Shown here: piece after piece, positions 1 to 9,921 of the stretch
Layout: each line of letters begins with the position of its first letter
Numbering within the stretch: the stretch's first letter is position 1
Assembly: GCA_022769545.1 (NCBI GenBank)
Contig: JALEJS010000034.1
Location: forward strand, 78,088 to 142,087
DNA length: 64,000 bases
DNA from: Blautia sp.
GTDB lineage: Bacteria; Bacillota; Clostridia; Lachnospirales; Lachnospiraceae
Reading direction: 5' to 3'
Position numbers and translations under genes: made by a program
Notes under the pieces: model-generated
Told to the model about the DNA's origin: nothing
Database searches by the model: none
The model's input: only the letters and a program-made list of their open reading frames with translations

Positions 1-1271
1 TCATCCACAACCGTCACATCGCTGTCGGCCGTCTCATCTTCCACAACCGTAACGTCTTCTGTGTCCTCCATATCTGTCACGACTTCCTCATCCTCTGCGA
101 GCTCTTCCTCACTTTCCGGATACACAAACGTAAAGGTGTGGGAATCGGTAAGTACAAGTGTATTCAGAACCTTTTTATCTACCTCGATTTCGGCTTCTTC
201 CAGCCATTTTTCTGTAAGCTCTGTAAAGTATTCCTGCTCACGGGAAGATTTCAGAGATTCCTTCTTGGATTCCGTTGCATCCTCATCCTTTTCGCTGTCC
301 AGACGCACAATATAGTAAGAGGAATCTGTCTCGATCACTTCCGGTGCCACTTCACCTTCCTTCAGCGTACGGAGAACCTCCATCACCTCTTCCGGATAGG
401 AATCGGCAAGCTCCTCATCCTCCGACTTGGTTGTCGTAAAGTTACCGCTAAGTGCGGAATAGGTTTCATCCACACCCTTGGCAATCTCATCCATATCGCC
501 CTCCGGATCTGCCTGAACCTGTTTCAGAATCTCCTGTGCCTTTTCTTCCGCCGTCATTTCCGGCTCAGCAGCCTCTTCTTCTGCGTCTGCAGTCTCATCC
601 TCTGCAGCTTCGCCATCTGCTGCCTCTTCCGTGTCGGCAGCCTCACCGGCATCTTCTGCCTCGGCATCCGCAGTTTCTTCTGTATCCTCCGCCGGAATGG
701 AAATGCTCACATAGGTGAATGCAGACTGCTGTGCTTCCTCGTCTGTCACCTCTACCGCAGCCTCTTCCAGTGCCTTATTGTGCACTCTGGAATAATAGGT
801 CTCCAGTTCCAGATACTCCTTCACCTGATCCTCTGTCACAGAAAGTGTTTCAATCGTTTCCTCGGAGTTTGCTTCCATGAATGCAGCCGCAGCCTCTGCT
901 ATCTTCTGCTCATCCTCTTCTGTGATCTCCACTCCGTAATCCCCGGCCTTTGCCCTGGCAATATAGTAGATTTCCATCTGCTCCAGAATATGGTCACGGG
1001 ACTGTTCCCCATAGGTTTCCTTTCCCGCCTCATCTGCCTCGCTGTCCCAGATCGTCGTACCTGCACCCATATACATCCGGTACAGTTCCTCTGTGGCAGC
1101 CTGCTGCTCACGAACTACCAGGCTCAGAACGCCCATGGGGATCGCCTCTCCATTTACCGTGGCAACTGTTTTTGTTCCATCTACTTTTTTTTCACCACAG
1201 CCGGAAAGCATTCCCACCGCAAGAACTCCTGCAAGTGCGGCCGTGGCTGCACGTTTCATTGATTTGCTCAT
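1..1271 (-). CDS. PrsA/SurA-like peptidyl-prolyl isomerase lipoprotein (C-terminus cut by window)
   Basis: Not in the ORF track because it runs off the left edge; I translated the minus strand. It starts MSKSMKRAATAAL with a lipobox (MLSGC, Cys25), so it is a lipid-anchored extracytoplasmic protein. The ATG at 1271 is preceded by GGAGG at good spacing. A SurA/PrsA-type helical N-terminal chaperone region (TVATVNGEAIPM) is followed by a very acidic Ala/Glu/Asp low-complexity insert. A parvulin-like segment follows (EIAKGVDETYSALSGNF, then EVAPEVIETDSSYYIVRLDS), and then an acidic tail still open at base 1. Known role of the family: folding of secreted proteins outside the membrane. It lies 114 nt downstream of mfd on the same strand and may belong to the pth-mfd-prsA transcript. 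The parvulin catalytic residues are not clear, so isomerase activity is uncertain. Confidence 0.85.
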   Translation of the reverse strand, partial: MSKSMKRAATAALAGVLAVGMLSGCGEKKVDGTKTVATVNGEAIPMGVLSLVVREQQAATEELYRMYMGAGTTIWDSEADEAGKETYGEQSRDHILEQMEIYYIARAKAGDYGVEITEEDEQKIAEAAAAFMEANSEETIETLSVTEDQVKEYLELETYYSRVHNKALEEAAVEVTDEEAQQSAFTYVSISIPAEDTEETADAEAEDAGEAADTEEAADGEAAEDETADAEEEAAEPEMTAEEKAQEILKQVQADPEGDMDEIAKGVDETYSALSGNFTTTKSEDEELADSYPEEVMEVLRTLKEGEVAPEVIETDSSYYIVRLDSEKDEDATESKKESLKSSREQEYFTELTEKWLEEAEIEVDKKVLNTLVLTDSHTFTFVYPESEEELAEDEEVVTDMEDTEDVTVVEDETADSDVTVVD

Positions 1272-1385
1272 ATTTGCCTCCATATCTTCTTTCACTTCGG
1301 ACAGTACCGCAAACACCCGGACAGCCTCCGCCGTTCTTTTGTATTTCCTGCACGTATCGCAAAGCCATATTAGTATGAGTATAAA

Positions 1386-4300
1386 CTATTCTTCCACCAG
1401 TTTCAACAGTTCCTGGACAAAATCTTTCAGTGCATGGATCAGATTCCCCTGTGGAATCAGAATAAATTTTGGTTCTGTATCCGGTTTGAAGCTTAATCCC
1501 CGCCGATATTTCTGCATTAGCATCGGAATTCCCTGCGGATTCAGACGTGCATTCTGATACAGTGTGATCCGTACCTCTTTTCCCATCTGTTTGATTTCCG
1601 TGATATAGGCCTGGTGCGCATCTGCCTTCAGGCGGGCAATCGACAGCAGATTCAGAACCGCCTTCGGAGCTTCTCCGAACCGGTCCAGGAGTTCCTCTAA
1701 CATATCATCGTAATCCTGCTGGTTTTCAATTCCTGCAATCCGCTTATAAATATCCAGCTTCTGAAATTCATTGGTGATATAGCTGTCCGGAATAAAGGCA
1801 TCCATACTCAGATCAATGGCTGTCTCGAAGTCTTCCATGGTGTGGATTCCTTTCTCCTCTTTCACGGCCTCATTCAGCATTTTGCAGTACAGATCATATC
1901 CCACCGCATTCATATGCCCATGCTGCTGTGCCCCCAGAAGATTTCCGGCTCCGCGCAGCTCCAGATCCCGCATGGCAATCTTAAAGCCGCTCCCCAGATC
2001 CGTATACTCCCGGATTGCCGCCAGCCGTTTTTCTGCCGTCTCCTTCAGGACCGTATTTCTCCGGTACATGAGAAACGCATAGGCAGTCCGGTTGGAGCGC
2101 CCGATCCGTCCGCGAAGCTGATACAGCTGCGAGAGCCCGTAACGGTCAGAATCATGAATGATCATGGTATTCACGTTGGAAATATCCAGACCCGTTTCGA
2201 TGATGGTGGTGGAAACCAGCACATCAATCTCCCCGTTGATAAACTGGTACATCACCTGTTCCAGCTCCCGCTCGCTCATCTGTCCATGGGCAAACTCTAC
2301 CCGGGCATCCGGCACAAGCTTCGCGATTTTCAGAGCCATCTCCGCAATATCCGTGACACGGTTGTACACATAATAGACCTGTCCGCCCCGGCGGAGTTCT
2401 CTTCCGATTGCCTCCCGGACCGTCTCCTCATCATACTCCATCACATAAGTCTGAATGGGCATGCGGTCTATGGGCGGCTCCTCCAGAACACTCATATCAC
2501 GTATTCCGATCAGGCTCATGTGAAGTGTCCTGGGAATGGGAGTTGCCGTCAGCGTCAGCACATCCACATCCTTTTTCATCTGCTTGATTTTTTCCTTGTG
2601 TGTCACTCCGAACCGCTGCTCCTCATCGATGATCAGAAGGCCAAGATTCTTAAACTTCACATCTGCGGAGAGCGCCCGGTGCGTCCCGATGATAATATCC
2701 ACCATTCCCTTTTTCAGGTCCTCAATGGTCTTTTTCTGCTGTGCCGGTGTCCGGAAACGGCAGAGCAGATCCACGCGCACCGGAAAGTCCTTCATACGCT
2801 GTACAAACGTATTATAATGCTGCTGTGCCAGAATCGTCGTCGGGACCAGATACACCACCTGGCGGCTTTCCTGTACCGCCTTAAAGGCTGCCCGAAGAGC
2901 AATCTCCGTTTTTCCGTAGCCCACATCTCCGCACACCAGACGGTCCATGATTTTTGTACTTTCCATGTCCTTCTTGGTGTCCTCAATGGCCGCCAGCTGA
3001 TCCTCTGTCTCCTCATACGGAAACATTTCCTCAAATTCCTTCTGCCACACCGTATCCGGCCCACAGACATAGCCTTCCTTTTCCTGTCTGGAAGCATACA
3101 GCTCCACCAGCTCTTTCGCGATGTTTTTTACCGCACCGCGGACCTTTGTTTTCGTGCGGTTCCACTCCTGTGTTCCCAGCTTGTTCAGCTTCGGGACTTT
3201 ATCGGAATCGGATCCGGCATACTTCTGCAGCGCATCCAGCTGTGTGGCAAGAATATAGAGGTTGCTGCCGCCCCGGTATTCGATTTTAATATAATCTTTG
3301 ACGACCTTATCCACTTCCACCTTTTCCATTCCCCGGTAAATACCGAGGCCATGCCGCTCATGGACAACATAATCGCCAATGGACAGTTCTGAGAAATCCC
3401 GGATATGCTTTCCGCTGTAAGCCTTCTTTTTTTTCTTCTTTTTCTGTTCTCTGCCGAAAATATCCGACTCCGTCATCACGGCAAATTTGATCAGTGGATA
3501 TTCAAACCCTTTTGCCGCATTGCCGTACACCACCATGATCTCCCCGGGATGAAGCTCCCGTTCCGGGTCCTGTCCGTAAAATGCACTCAATCCCTCATTC
3601 TGCAGATCCTTTGCCAGTCTCTCAGCCCTGGTTCGGGATCCGGACAGAAGCACGATCTGATACCCCTGTTTTTTATACGCCCTCAGATCCTTTACGAGAA
3701 GCTCAAAGCTGCCGTTGTAGGAACTGACGGATTTTACCGTCAGGCTGAATTTATCCGTCACCTTCCAGCCCGACTGGCGTGGCTCCAGCGCACATAAGGA
3801 AATGCAGTTTCTTCCATTCAGCGTCTTCTGCAGACTGCCGTATTCGCACAGCCAGTTTTCGGGAAGCCTCTGTTCCCCTCTTTCTTCTCTGTGAATGCAG
3901 CTCTGCCGAAATTCCTCTTCCACCTCCTGCGCCCGTTCCGTCAGCCGGTTTGGCTCATCCAGAAACACCAGTGTCTGCTGCTCCGGAAAGTAATCCAGAA
4001 ATGTGGTCTTCGCGGTCTCATCCATTTTTTCCACAGCCGGATAAATGGTGATTTCCTCCAGATTCTCCAGTGACCTCTGGCTCTGTACGTCAAAGCTCCG
4101 GATCGAATCAATTTCGTCATCCCAGAGCTCCAGCCGCAGCGGATTCTCCTCCGTCAGGGGATAAATGTCAATGATGCCGCCCCGGATGGAGAACTGTCCC
4201 GGCAGTTCCACCTGCCCCACGCGCTCATAGCCCAGCGCCACCAGCCTTGCCTTCATGGCATCCAGATTCAGAACGCTGTCATTCCGATAATGCAGAAGGC

Positions 4301-4703
4301 TCTCCCGGATCTTTTCCAGCGGCTGCAGAAAATCCATGCAGCCATCCACCGTGGTGACCACAGTGACCTCTTTTTGCTCCAGAAGAGCCTGAATAACCCG
4401 CATTCTCTGCCGGATCAAAAGATTCCCGTGAATATCCGCCTGGAAGAACAAAAGATCCTTCGCCGGATAATATTGTACATTTTTATCATAAAAGCGATAA
4501 TCTTCATAGATTTCCTTCGCCCGCCGCTCATCCTCTGCCAGGATCAGACGGCATGGAAAAAGCCCGGAAAGTCCATACATCATATGAACCTTCTGGGACT
4601 CTATACATCCTGAGATCTGGAGAATCCCTCTGTGATTCCCCGCCCGTTTCCATATTTCTTCATACTCTGCAAGATTCTGCAGCGGTCTCATAATTGCTTT
4701 CAT
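1386..4703 (-). CDS. mfd: Transcription-repair coupling factor Mfd
   Basis: A 1105-residue protein of near-normal family length. It is a superfamily 2 translocase that removes RNA polymerase stalled at DNA lesions and recruits UvrA. UvrB-like N-terminal modules come first. The RNA-polymerase interaction domain ([17 protein letters not shown]) is near residue 440, Walker A GDVGYGKT near 590, and the DEEQ Walker B (IDEEQRFG) near 692. The TRG-type C-terminal region ([11 protein letters not shown]) completes the motor. A run of lysines just before the polymerase-interaction domain is encoded by an A-rich stretch; such basic linkers are seen in Mfd of related bacteria. It starts 18 nt after pth ends, so pth and mfd are probably co-transcribed. 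An alternative start 12 nt downstream (MRPLQN) is possible. Identification is secure. Confidence 0.97.
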   Translation of the reverse strand: MKAIMRPLQNLAEYEEIWKRAGNHRGILQISGCIESQKVHMMYGLSGLFPCRLILAEDERRAKEIYEDYRFYDKNVQYYPAKDLLFFQADIHGNLLIRQRMRVIQALLEQKEVTVVTTVDGCMDFLQPLEKIRESLLHYRNDSVLNLDAMKARLVALGYERVGQVELPGQFSIRGGIIDIYPLTEENPLRLELWDDEIDSIRSFDVQSQRSLENLEEITIYPAVEKMDETAKTTFLDYFPEQQTLVFLDEPNRLTERAQEVEEEFRQSCIHREERGEQRLPENWLCEYGSLQKTLNGRNCISLCALEPRQSGWKVTDKFSLTVKSVSSYNGSFELLVKDLRAYKKQGYQIVLLSGSRTRAERLAKDLQNEGLSAFYGQDPERELHPGEIMVVYGNAAKGFEYPLIKFAVMTESDIFGREQKKKKKKKAYSGKHIRDFSELSIGDYVVHERHGLGIYRGMEKVEVDKVVKDYIKIEYRGGSNLYILATQLDALQKYAGSDSDKVPKLNKLGTQEWNRTKTKVRGAVKNIAKELVELYASRQEKEGYVCGPDTVWQKEFEEMFPYEETEDQLAAIEDTKKDMESTKIMDRLVCGDVGYGKTEIALRAAFKAVQESRQVVYLVPTTILAQQHYNTFVQRMKDFPVRVDLLCRFRTPAQQKKTIEDLKKGMVDIIIGTHRALSADVKFKNLGLLIIDEEQRFGVTHKEKIKQMKKDVDVLTLTATPIPRTLHMSLIGIRDMSVLEEPPIDRMPIQTYVMEYDEETVREAIGRELRRGGQVYYVYNRVTDIAEMALKIAKLVPDARVEFAHGQMSERELEQVMYQFINGEIDVLVSTTIIETGLDISNVNTMIIHDSDRYGLSQLYQLRGRIGRSNRTAYAFLMYRRNTVLKETAEKRLAAIREYTDLGSGFKIAMRDLELRGAGNLLGAQQHGHMNAVGYDLYCKMLNEAVKEEKGIHTMEDFETAIDLSMDAFIPDSYITNEFQKLDIYKRIAGIENQQDYDDMLEELLDRFGEAPKAVLNLLSIARLKADAHQAYITEIKQMGKEVRITLYQNARLNPQGIPMLMQKYRRGLSFKPDTEPKFILIPQGNLIHALKDFVQELLKLVEE

Positions 4704-4721
4704 GCGAACCTCACACGTCTT

Positions 4722-5303
4722 CTATTTACTTGCGCTTTTCTTTTTATTGTACTGGTTCATGGCAATATCAACGCCTTTTTCCACTGCCATTTCCACCGCA
4801 TCCGCCGCCTGTTCAATTCCCTCATCGATCACTTTCCGGTCCGCGTCTGAAAAGCGTGACAGCACATAATCCGCCAGATCCCAGTCCTGGGGCCGGGCTC
4901 CGACGCCGACTTTCACACGCACAAACCGATCCGTTCCCAGACAGCGGATAATATCCTTCATTCCATTGTGTCCGCCGGCACTGCCCTGTTTGCGGATCCG
5001 CAGCTGCCCCGGATCCAGATCGATATCGTCATAAATCACGATCAGTTCCTTTTCCGGATCTATCTTAAAGAAATTTACCATCTCCCGGACAGGGCCGCCG
5101 CTGAGATTCATGAACGAAAGCGGCTTCATCAGAATCACACGCTCTCCCCCGATGATTCCCTTTCCGAACATGGCATTGAATTTCACACCACTCTGTGGAA
5201 CTCCATGCTTTTCCACCAGGCAGTCTATGACATCAAAGCCCATATTATGACGCGTCTTCTCGTACTTTCTGCCCGGATTTCCCAGCCCTACAATTAAATA
5301 CAT
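4722..5303 (-). CDS. pth: Peptidyl-tRNA hydrolase
   Basis: A 193-residue protein that matches the bacterial Pth family end to end. The enzyme cleaves peptidyl-tRNA released by aborted translation, recycling tRNA in the cytoplasm. The N-terminal signature GLGNPGRKYEKTRHNMGFD holds the conserved Asn (residue 9) and catalytic His (residue 19). SFMNLSGGPV and IYDDIDLDPG carry the remaining substrate-binding residues. GSAGGHNGMKDI is also conserved. It sits 18 nt upstream of mfd, a widespread pairing in Firmicutes. The C-terminus is basic (NKKKSASK), as is common. No truncation or anomaly is seen. Confidence 0.97.
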   Translation of the reverse strand: MYLIVGLGNPGRKYEKTRHNMGFDVIDCLVEKHGVPQSGVKFNAMFGKGIIGGERVILMKPLSFMNLSGGPVREMVNFFKIDPEKELIVIYDDIDLDPGQLRIRKQGSAGGHNGMKDIIRCLGTDRFVRVKVGVGARPQDWDLADYVLSRFSDADRKVIDEGIEQAADAVEMAVEKGVDIAMNQYNKKKSASK

Positions 5304-5351
5304 ACTGTTTCCTCACTTCATATATTCCTGTTTGCATCCGTTGAACCTGCG

Positions 5352-6302
5352 TCAGTTGAAATAAACCATTTCTTCTTCCAGGGGCTGACATTCCCTCACG
5401 TCCTCGGCGTACAGAACAATCCCTTCCTCACGGTATTCCATCCGGTACTCAAAAGCAATCTTTGCCGTCACTTCCACCCAGCTTCCCTCACGGATTTTCG
5501 GCGCGTATGCACTTTTGCAGACATATCCCAGAAATGTGGTGTCATCCGCACAGCAGGTCATCGCCGTGCGCCCCGGAACAAAAAATTTGCTTCCCATTCC
5601 TCTGGGCTTCAGTGCCCGGGCCTTGAATCGGACAGTTTTCCCCACATATCTCTGCGGATGATCCATGGAATCCACAAACCAGATGCCGTAATCCTCCGGC
5701 AGGATCTCCACAATGGGAGCATCCAGATCATAGGGCATCTCGTCCTGGAAAATATCGTCCAGTTCTCCCTCTTCATCCTCAAAAATGATTTCCGCACGCT
5801 GATTTGCCACCTTAATAGCTCTTCGGTAAGACGGAAGCGGATCCTCCCGGCTGCACCGGTTAAATACTACCATATCACTTTCCCGAACCATATCCATGAA
5901 AAGAGACTTCATATTCGCCATATAGATCTGATAAGTGCCGGCATCCACACAGGTGATCTCCTGTTCGATCCCCCAGCCCTGAGGCAGCCTAAGCTGCCGG
6001 AATCTGCTGACCAGCCACATACCATTGTATTCGATCACAACACGCTCCGGCTGGTGAATGATATCCATGGCCGAAAGACGTTCCTCCGTCAGATCCTCTT
6101 CCTTTTCCAGGACCTCCACAACGACATTTCGAAGCGCCAGCTCCCTGCGGTCATATTCCTCCTCGCCCTCTTCACAGAGAATGAGAAGTGTCTTCCCGTC
6201 AATACGGAAATACTCCTGCTGCAGAGTAAAATTCAGAAATGTGGTTTTCCCGCTTTCCAGGAAACCGGTTACCAGATAAATCGGTACTGTGATTTCGTCC
6301 AT
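5352..6302 (-). CDS. CobW/COG0523-type GTPase fused to a YcgQ-like (DUF1980) C-terminal domain
   Basis: A 316-residue protein. The N-terminal part is a CobW/P47K-type G domain with P-loop GFLESGKTT near residues 13-21 and an acidic linker (EDEEGELDDIF) in the middle. The C-terminal 110 residues (YVGKTVRFKARAL, MTCCADDTTFLGYV, GSWVEVTAKI) resemble the C-terminal domain of YcgQ/TIGR03943 permease-partner proteins. The two-Cys CCADD motif is characteristic. It lacks the GCICC zinc motif of canonical COG0523 members. It follows the His-rich CobW gene by 23 nt on the same strand, suggesting a shared metal-related role. Function is inferred from domains only: GTP-dependent metal or cofactor insertion, possibly linked to a YcgR-type permease that is not in this window. 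Confidence 0.75.
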   Translation of the reverse strand: MDEITVPIYLVTGFLESGKTTFLNFTLQQEYFRIDGKTLLILCEEGEEEYDRRELALRNVVVEVLEKEEDLTEERLSAMDIIHQPERVVIEYNGMWLVSRFRQLRLPQGWGIEQEITCVDAGTYQIYMANMKSLFMDMVRESDMVVFNRCSREDPLPSYRRAIKVANQRAEIIFEDEEGELDDIFQDEMPYDLDAPIVEILPEDYGIWFVDSMDHPQRYVGKTVRFKARALKPRGMGSKFFVPGRTAMTCCADDTTFLGYVCKSAYAPKIREGSWVEVTAKIAFEYRMEYREEGIVLYAEDVRECQPLEEEMVYFN

Positions 6303-6325
6303 AATCAGCCCTTCTTTCTCACTTC

Positions 6326-7402
6326 TTATTCCAGCCCGAACAGCTGTGACAGTTTTCCTTCATCGATCCGGGATCCGATCACACAAAGACGGCCGGTATA
6401 TTCCGGTGCGCCCTCCCGGATTTCTGTTTCTCCCGGAACCATATCAAAATAGATCCACGTTCCGTCCTCTGCCGGAAGCATACCCTTTGCACGGAGGATC
6501 GTTCCAAACTCTTCCGTCCGGCCAAGCTGCTCCAGAATACTCTCCAGCTGCTGGCGGGTATATTTCCGGATCGTCTCCCGTCCCCAGCTGGTAAATATCT
6601 CATCTGCATGATGATGGTGATGGTCATGCTCATGGCCGCAGCCGCATCCATGGTCGTGGTCATGATGGTGGTCGTGCTCGTGATGATGCTCGTGGTCATG
6701 CTCATGCTCGTGGTCACATTCATGGTCATGATGGTGTTCACCATGGGCATGGACATGTCCGCATTCCGGGCAGACCTCTTCTTCCATCATTTCCTGTTCC
6801 AGAGATACCGGATGTTCCATAACCTCCAGGATTTTCTTTCCGTCCAGACGGGCAATCGGTGTCGTGATAATCGCCGCTTTTTTGTTGATCTCCCGCAGCA
6901 TGTTCATCGCTTCCTGCGCCTTCGCCTCATCTACGATATCCGTTCTGCTCATGATCACTGCACCGGCATATTCTACCTGATTGTTAAAGAATTCCCCGAA
7001 ATTGCGCATATACATTTTGCATTTCTTGGCATCCACTACGGTTGTATAGCTGTTCAGAGTAATATCCGCATCCTCCTGCACACCCTGAACTGCTTTGATA
7101 ACATCGGAAAGCTTGCCCACACCGGATGGCTCAATGAGAATTCTGTCCGGATGATATTTGCTTACCACTTCCTTCAGAGCCGTTCCGAAGTCTCCCACCA
7201 GCGAGCAGCAGATACATCCGGAGTTCATCTCCCGGATTTCAATTCCCGCTTCCTTCAGAAAGCCTCCGTCGATACCGATCTCTCCGAATTCATTTTCGAT
7301 CAGAACGACCTGCTCTCCCTGAAAAGCCTCCTGAAGAAGCTTTTTGATGAGCGTCGTCTTTCCTGCGCCCAGGAATCCTGAAATAATATCAATCTTTGTC
7401 AT
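6326..7402 (-). CDS. CobW/COG0523 family GTPase with histidine-rich metal-binding region
   Basis: I place the start at ATG 7402 (MTKIDIISGFLG), which has AGGAG about 10 nt upstream, rather than the ORF-track start 14 codons earlier. The product is 358 residues. It carries P-loop GFLGAGKTT, the zinc motif GCICCS and ENEFGEIGIDG, all typical of COG0523 metal chaperone GTPases. Residues about 210-265 are a His/Asp/Glu-rich stretch with roughly 27 histidines plus CPECGH and CGCGH, most likely for zinc or nickel binding. A CobW_C domain follows (GTILRAKGMLP). Known family members deliver zinc or other metals to client proteins, often under Zur control. I see no clear Zur box here, but the 5' region is short. 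It is probably co-transcribed with the second CobW gene downstream. Confidence 0.9.
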   Translation of the reverse strand: MTKIDIISGFLGAGKTTLIKKLLQEAFQGEQVVLIENEFGEIGIDGGFLKEAGIEIREMNSGCICCSLVGDFGTALKEVVSKYHPDRILIEPSGVGKLSDVIKAVQGVQEDADITLNSYTTVVDAKKCKMYMRNFGEFFNNQVEYAGAVIMSRTDIVDEAKAQEAMNMLREINKKAAIITTPIARLDGKKILEVMEHPVSLEQEMMEEEVCPECGHVHAHGEHHHDHECDHEHEHDHEHHHEHDHHHDHDHGCGCGHEHDHHHHHADEIFTSWGRETIRKYTRQQLESILEQLGRTEEFGTILRAKGMLPAEDGTWIYFDMVPGETEIREGAPEYTGRLCVIGSRIDEGKLSQLFGLE

Positions 7403-7484
7403 TTTTTCTGCACTCCTTTTAACGTAAATTTGACCAGGAAGCATTTCCGCCCCCTGGTTGTTGTCCTTTTTTCATCATCAAAAT

Positions 7485-7508
7485 GGGGACATGACGAATC
7501 ATGTCCCC
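7485..7508 (-). terminator. Rho-independent terminator after the 79-residue protein gene
   Basis: A perfect 10-bp stem (GGGGACATGA / TCATGTCCCC) with a TTCG tetraloop on the minus strand, followed by ATTTTGATG. It lies 16 nt past the stop of the small gene at 7525 and separates it from the CobW genes. Confidence 0.8.
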
Positions 7509-7524
7509 GAAACCACATTTTTAA

Positions 7525-7764
7525 TCAGCCCTGCATCATAAAGTTGATCAGATCTTTAATATCGTCCTCATCGTAAGCAACGATCTCCAGTTCCGGAATC
7601 TCTGCCTCTCCACCGTTAAAAATGGTTGCCAGAGAAACATACTGACACAGTTTGGATTTCAGATTCAGTCTGTCGCCTTCGCCTGTAACCAGCTCTACTT
7701 TTCCTTTGCAATGATCTACTACCTCAAAAAATCTGTCTACGTCTTTAATGTTGGAAATCTTCAT
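7525..7764 (-). CDS. Small conserved hypothetical protein (79 residues)
   Basis: A 79-residue acidic protein starting MKISNIKDVDRFFEVVDHCKG. It shows no signal peptide and no transmembrane segment. The central segment (KVELVTGEGDRLNLKSKLCQYVSLA) looks like an ordered alpha/beta fold. I recall near-identical small proteins in many Lachnospiraceae, often given uninformative names, but I cannot assign a function. It has its own promoter (see 7833-7861) and terminator (7485-7508), so it is a monocistronic unit. The ribosome site is AAGGGAG a few nt upstream of ATG. Confidence 0.8.
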   Translation of the reverse strand: MKISNIKDVDRFFEVVDHCKGKVELVTGEGDRLNLKSKLCQYVSLATIFNGGEAEIPELEIVAYDEDDIKDLINFMMQG

Positions 7765-7832
7765 AACTAACTCCCTTCTGTGCGCAGCTTCTTTCGCGCA
7801 CCTTTCAAATTCATTTTCCTGTTTTCGCGCAC

Positions 7833-7861
7833 ATTATAACCCAGGTCCTTCAAAAAAGCAA
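7833..7861 (-). promoter_or_regulatory. Sigma-A-type promoter of the 79-residue protein gene
   Basis: On the minus strand TTGCTT and TATAAT are separated by 17 nt. The transcript leader carries GTGCGCGAAA twice plus a complementary GCGCAC, so a stem can form just upstream of the start codon. Confidence 0.6.
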
Positions 7862-7906
7862 TACCTGATTTCACAAAATTTAAAAGGAACTCCGATGCGT
7901 ATCTTT

Positions 7907-9790
7907 TTAGTATACAAATACGGCAATTCCGTAGCCCGGAAGCGGATATGCAAAGGAATAATCTCTGTTATCGCATTCCTTCTTCTCTGCCTTAAATACC
8001 TGCGGTGTGCACATACCGCTCTCATTCATGATCAGTTTATACTGCTTTTTCCTCGGCACACCCACACGGTAATCCGGACGGTCCACCGGCGTGAAATTGC
8101 ATACCACCAGAATATTGTTGCGCTTCGTGGGAGATTTCCGCACAAAGCTGAAAATACTTCTGTCGCCGTCATTCGGATTGATCCACTCAAAGCCCTCCGG
8201 ATCATTGTCCGTGGCATGGATTGCCGGGTACTTTCTGTATATATGCAGCAGCTCTTTGTAAAATTCCTTCAGATTCTGGTGATTTTCTTCTTCCAGCAGG
8301 AACCAGTCAAGCTCGCGTTCCTCGCTCCACTCCCGAAGCTGTCCGAAATCCTGCCCCATAAACAGAAGCTTTTTGCCCGGATGCATCATCATGAACGTAT
8401 AGCCAACCTTCAGATTACGGAACTTATCATCCAGCTCACCCGGCATTTTGTTCAGCATGGAGCATTTCAGATGCACGACCTCATCGTGCGAAAGAACCAG
8501 TATGTATTTCTCACTGTACGCATACATCATGGCAAACGTCATCTTGTTGTGGTTATATTTGCGGAAATACGGATCCAGCTTCATGTATTCCAGGAAATCG
8601 TTCATCCATCCCATATTCCATTTCAGAGAGAAGCCCAGTCCTCCGTCCTCAGCCTTTCCTGTAACCATCGGCCATGCCGTGGATTCCTCTGCAATGATGA
8701 TCGTTCCTTTGTTTCTTCCCATGACGATCGAATTCAGATGTCTGAAAAATTCAATTGCCTCCAGATTCTTGTTATCGCCGTATTTATTTGCAACCCACTG
8801 ACCGCTCTGCTTTCCGTAATCCAGATACAGCATGGAGGCAACGGCATCCACACGAAGTCCGTCCACATGGCACTGCTCGATCCAGTACAATGCATTGGCG
8901 ATCAGGAAATTCTTTACCTCCGGCCGTCCGTAATTATAAATCTTGGTTCCCCAGTCCGGATGCTCACCCTGACGCGGATCCGCATGTTCATAAACGGCCG
9001 TTCCGTCAAACATGGCAAGACCGTGGGCATCTCTCGGGAAATGTGCCGGTACCCAGTCCAGAATGACACCGATCTTATTCCGGTGCAGATAGTCAATCAT
9101 ATATTTGAAATCCTGCAGCGTGCCGTAGCGGGAGGTCGGCGCATAATATCCGGTAACCTGGTATCCCCAGGAGCCGTCAAACGGATGCTCCGCAATTCCC
9201 ATCAGTTCCACATGGGTATATCCCATTTCCTTGACATACGCAGTCAGTTCCTTTGCAAATTCGCGATAATTATAGAAGCCTTCCTTATTTTCTTCTGTCC
9301 ACGGATGTTTTTTCCAGGAACCCGGGTGAACCTCATAAATGGCCATCGGACTCTTCGTCTCGTCAAAGCTTTCCCTGTTTTTCATCCATGTGGCATCTTT
9401 CCAGGTATAATCAGAAAGATCTGCGATCCTGGATGCTGTTCCGGGCCGCATTTCCGCCTCATTTGCATAGGGATCTGCCTTGTACAGATTTTCTCCGTGC
9501 ATTCCCTTGATATAAAATTTATAGAGCTGTCCGATTTTCGCGCCCGGAACGAATGTCTCATAAACTCCGATCTCTCCTACGCGCTCCATCGGGTTTGCCT
9601 GCTCATCCCATTCATTAAATTCACCGATGACGGATACCGCCTGCGCATTCGGTGCCCACACTGCAAAATAGACACCTTTCCTGCGGTTCTGCGTGGTCGC
9701 ATGCGCTCCCAGTTTTTTATAGATCTCGTAATGAGTCCCCTGCCCAAAAAGATACTGATCCATCTCTGTAAAGTGCATTTTCTTTGCCAT
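7907..9790 (-). CDS. glgB: 1,4-alpha-glucan branching enzyme (GH13)
   Basis: The ATG at 9790 (MAKKMHF) has AGGAGG seven nt upstream; the ORF-track ATG two codons earlier sits almost on the ribosome site, so I use 9790 (627 residues). An N-terminal CBM48-type domain (YFAVWAPNAQAVSVIGEFNEWD) precedes the GH13 barrel. The barrel has the catalytic Asp (DGLRVDAV, near 310), Glu (IIAEES, near 365) and third Asp (LSHDEVVH, near 436). It makes alpha-1,6 branches in glycogen. The segment after the third Asp reads VVHLKCSML where most GlgB have HGKxS, a small departure. No other synthesis genes (glgA, glgC) are near; glgP is 47 kb away in this window. Confidence 0.95.
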   Translation of the reverse strand: MAKKMHFTEMDQYLFGQGTHYEIYKKLGAHATTQNRRKGVYFAVWAPNAQAVSVIGEFNEWDEQANPMERVGEIGVYETFVPGAKIGQLYKFYIKGMHGENLYKADPYANEAEMRPGTASRIADLSDYTWKDATWMKNRESFDETKSPMAIYEVHPGSWKKHPWTEENKEGFYNYREFAKELTAYVKEMGYTHVELMGIAEHPFDGSWGYQVTGYYAPTSRYGTLQDFKYMIDYLHRNKIGVILDWVPAHFPRDAHGLAMFDGTAVYEHADPRQGEHPDWGTKIYNYGRPEVKNFLIANALYWIEQCHVDGLRVDAVASMLYLDYGKQSGQWVANKYGDNKNLEAIEFFRHLNSIVMGRNKGTIIIAEESTAWPMVTGKAEDGGLGFSLKWNMGWMNDFLEYMKLDPYFRKYNHNKMTFAMMYAYSEKYILVLSHDEVVHLKCSMLNKMPGELDDKFRNLKVGYTFMMMHPGKKLLFMGQDFGQLREWSEERELDWFLLEEENHQNLKEFYKELLHIYRKYPAIHATDNDPEGFEWINPNDGDRSIFSFVRKSPTKRNNILVVCNFTPVDRPDYRVGVPRKKQYKLIMNESGMCTPQVFKAEKKECDNRDYSFAYPLPGYGIAVFVY

Positions 9791-9892
9791 GCCCATACCT
9801 CCTGTAAAATCCCTTTTATTTATTATAACGCCCAGCCCCCGGAAAAGTCTATACGGGTTTTACCAAAACGCCAAAATATTTTATTATTATGT

Positions 9893-9921
9893 TTGACATT
9901 CTATTCTGCTGTTGATAATAT
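9893..9921 (+). promoter_or_regulatory. Promoter of the BMP-family ABC transporter operon
   Basis: Perfect TTGACA (9893-9898), 17-nt spacer, TAATAT (9916-9921). It lies 50 nt upstream of the start codon and its AAGGAGG ribosome site. Confidence 0.8.

Noticed and set aside
138-1262. 374-residue plus-strand ORF
   Set aside because: Antisense to the PrsA-like foldase, which has lipobox and ribosome site on the minus strand.
6650-6750. Possible CRISPR-like or satellite repeat
   Set aside because: The repeated CATGGTC/CATGCTC units are codons for His/Asp/Glu inside the CobW gene; no spacers of regular length. No CRISPR array or cas genes were seen anywhere in the window.
6608-7381. 257-residue plus-strand ORF with a Met/Val-rich start
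   Set aside because: Reverse complement of the His-rich segment of the CobW gene; an artefact of CAT/CAC repeats.
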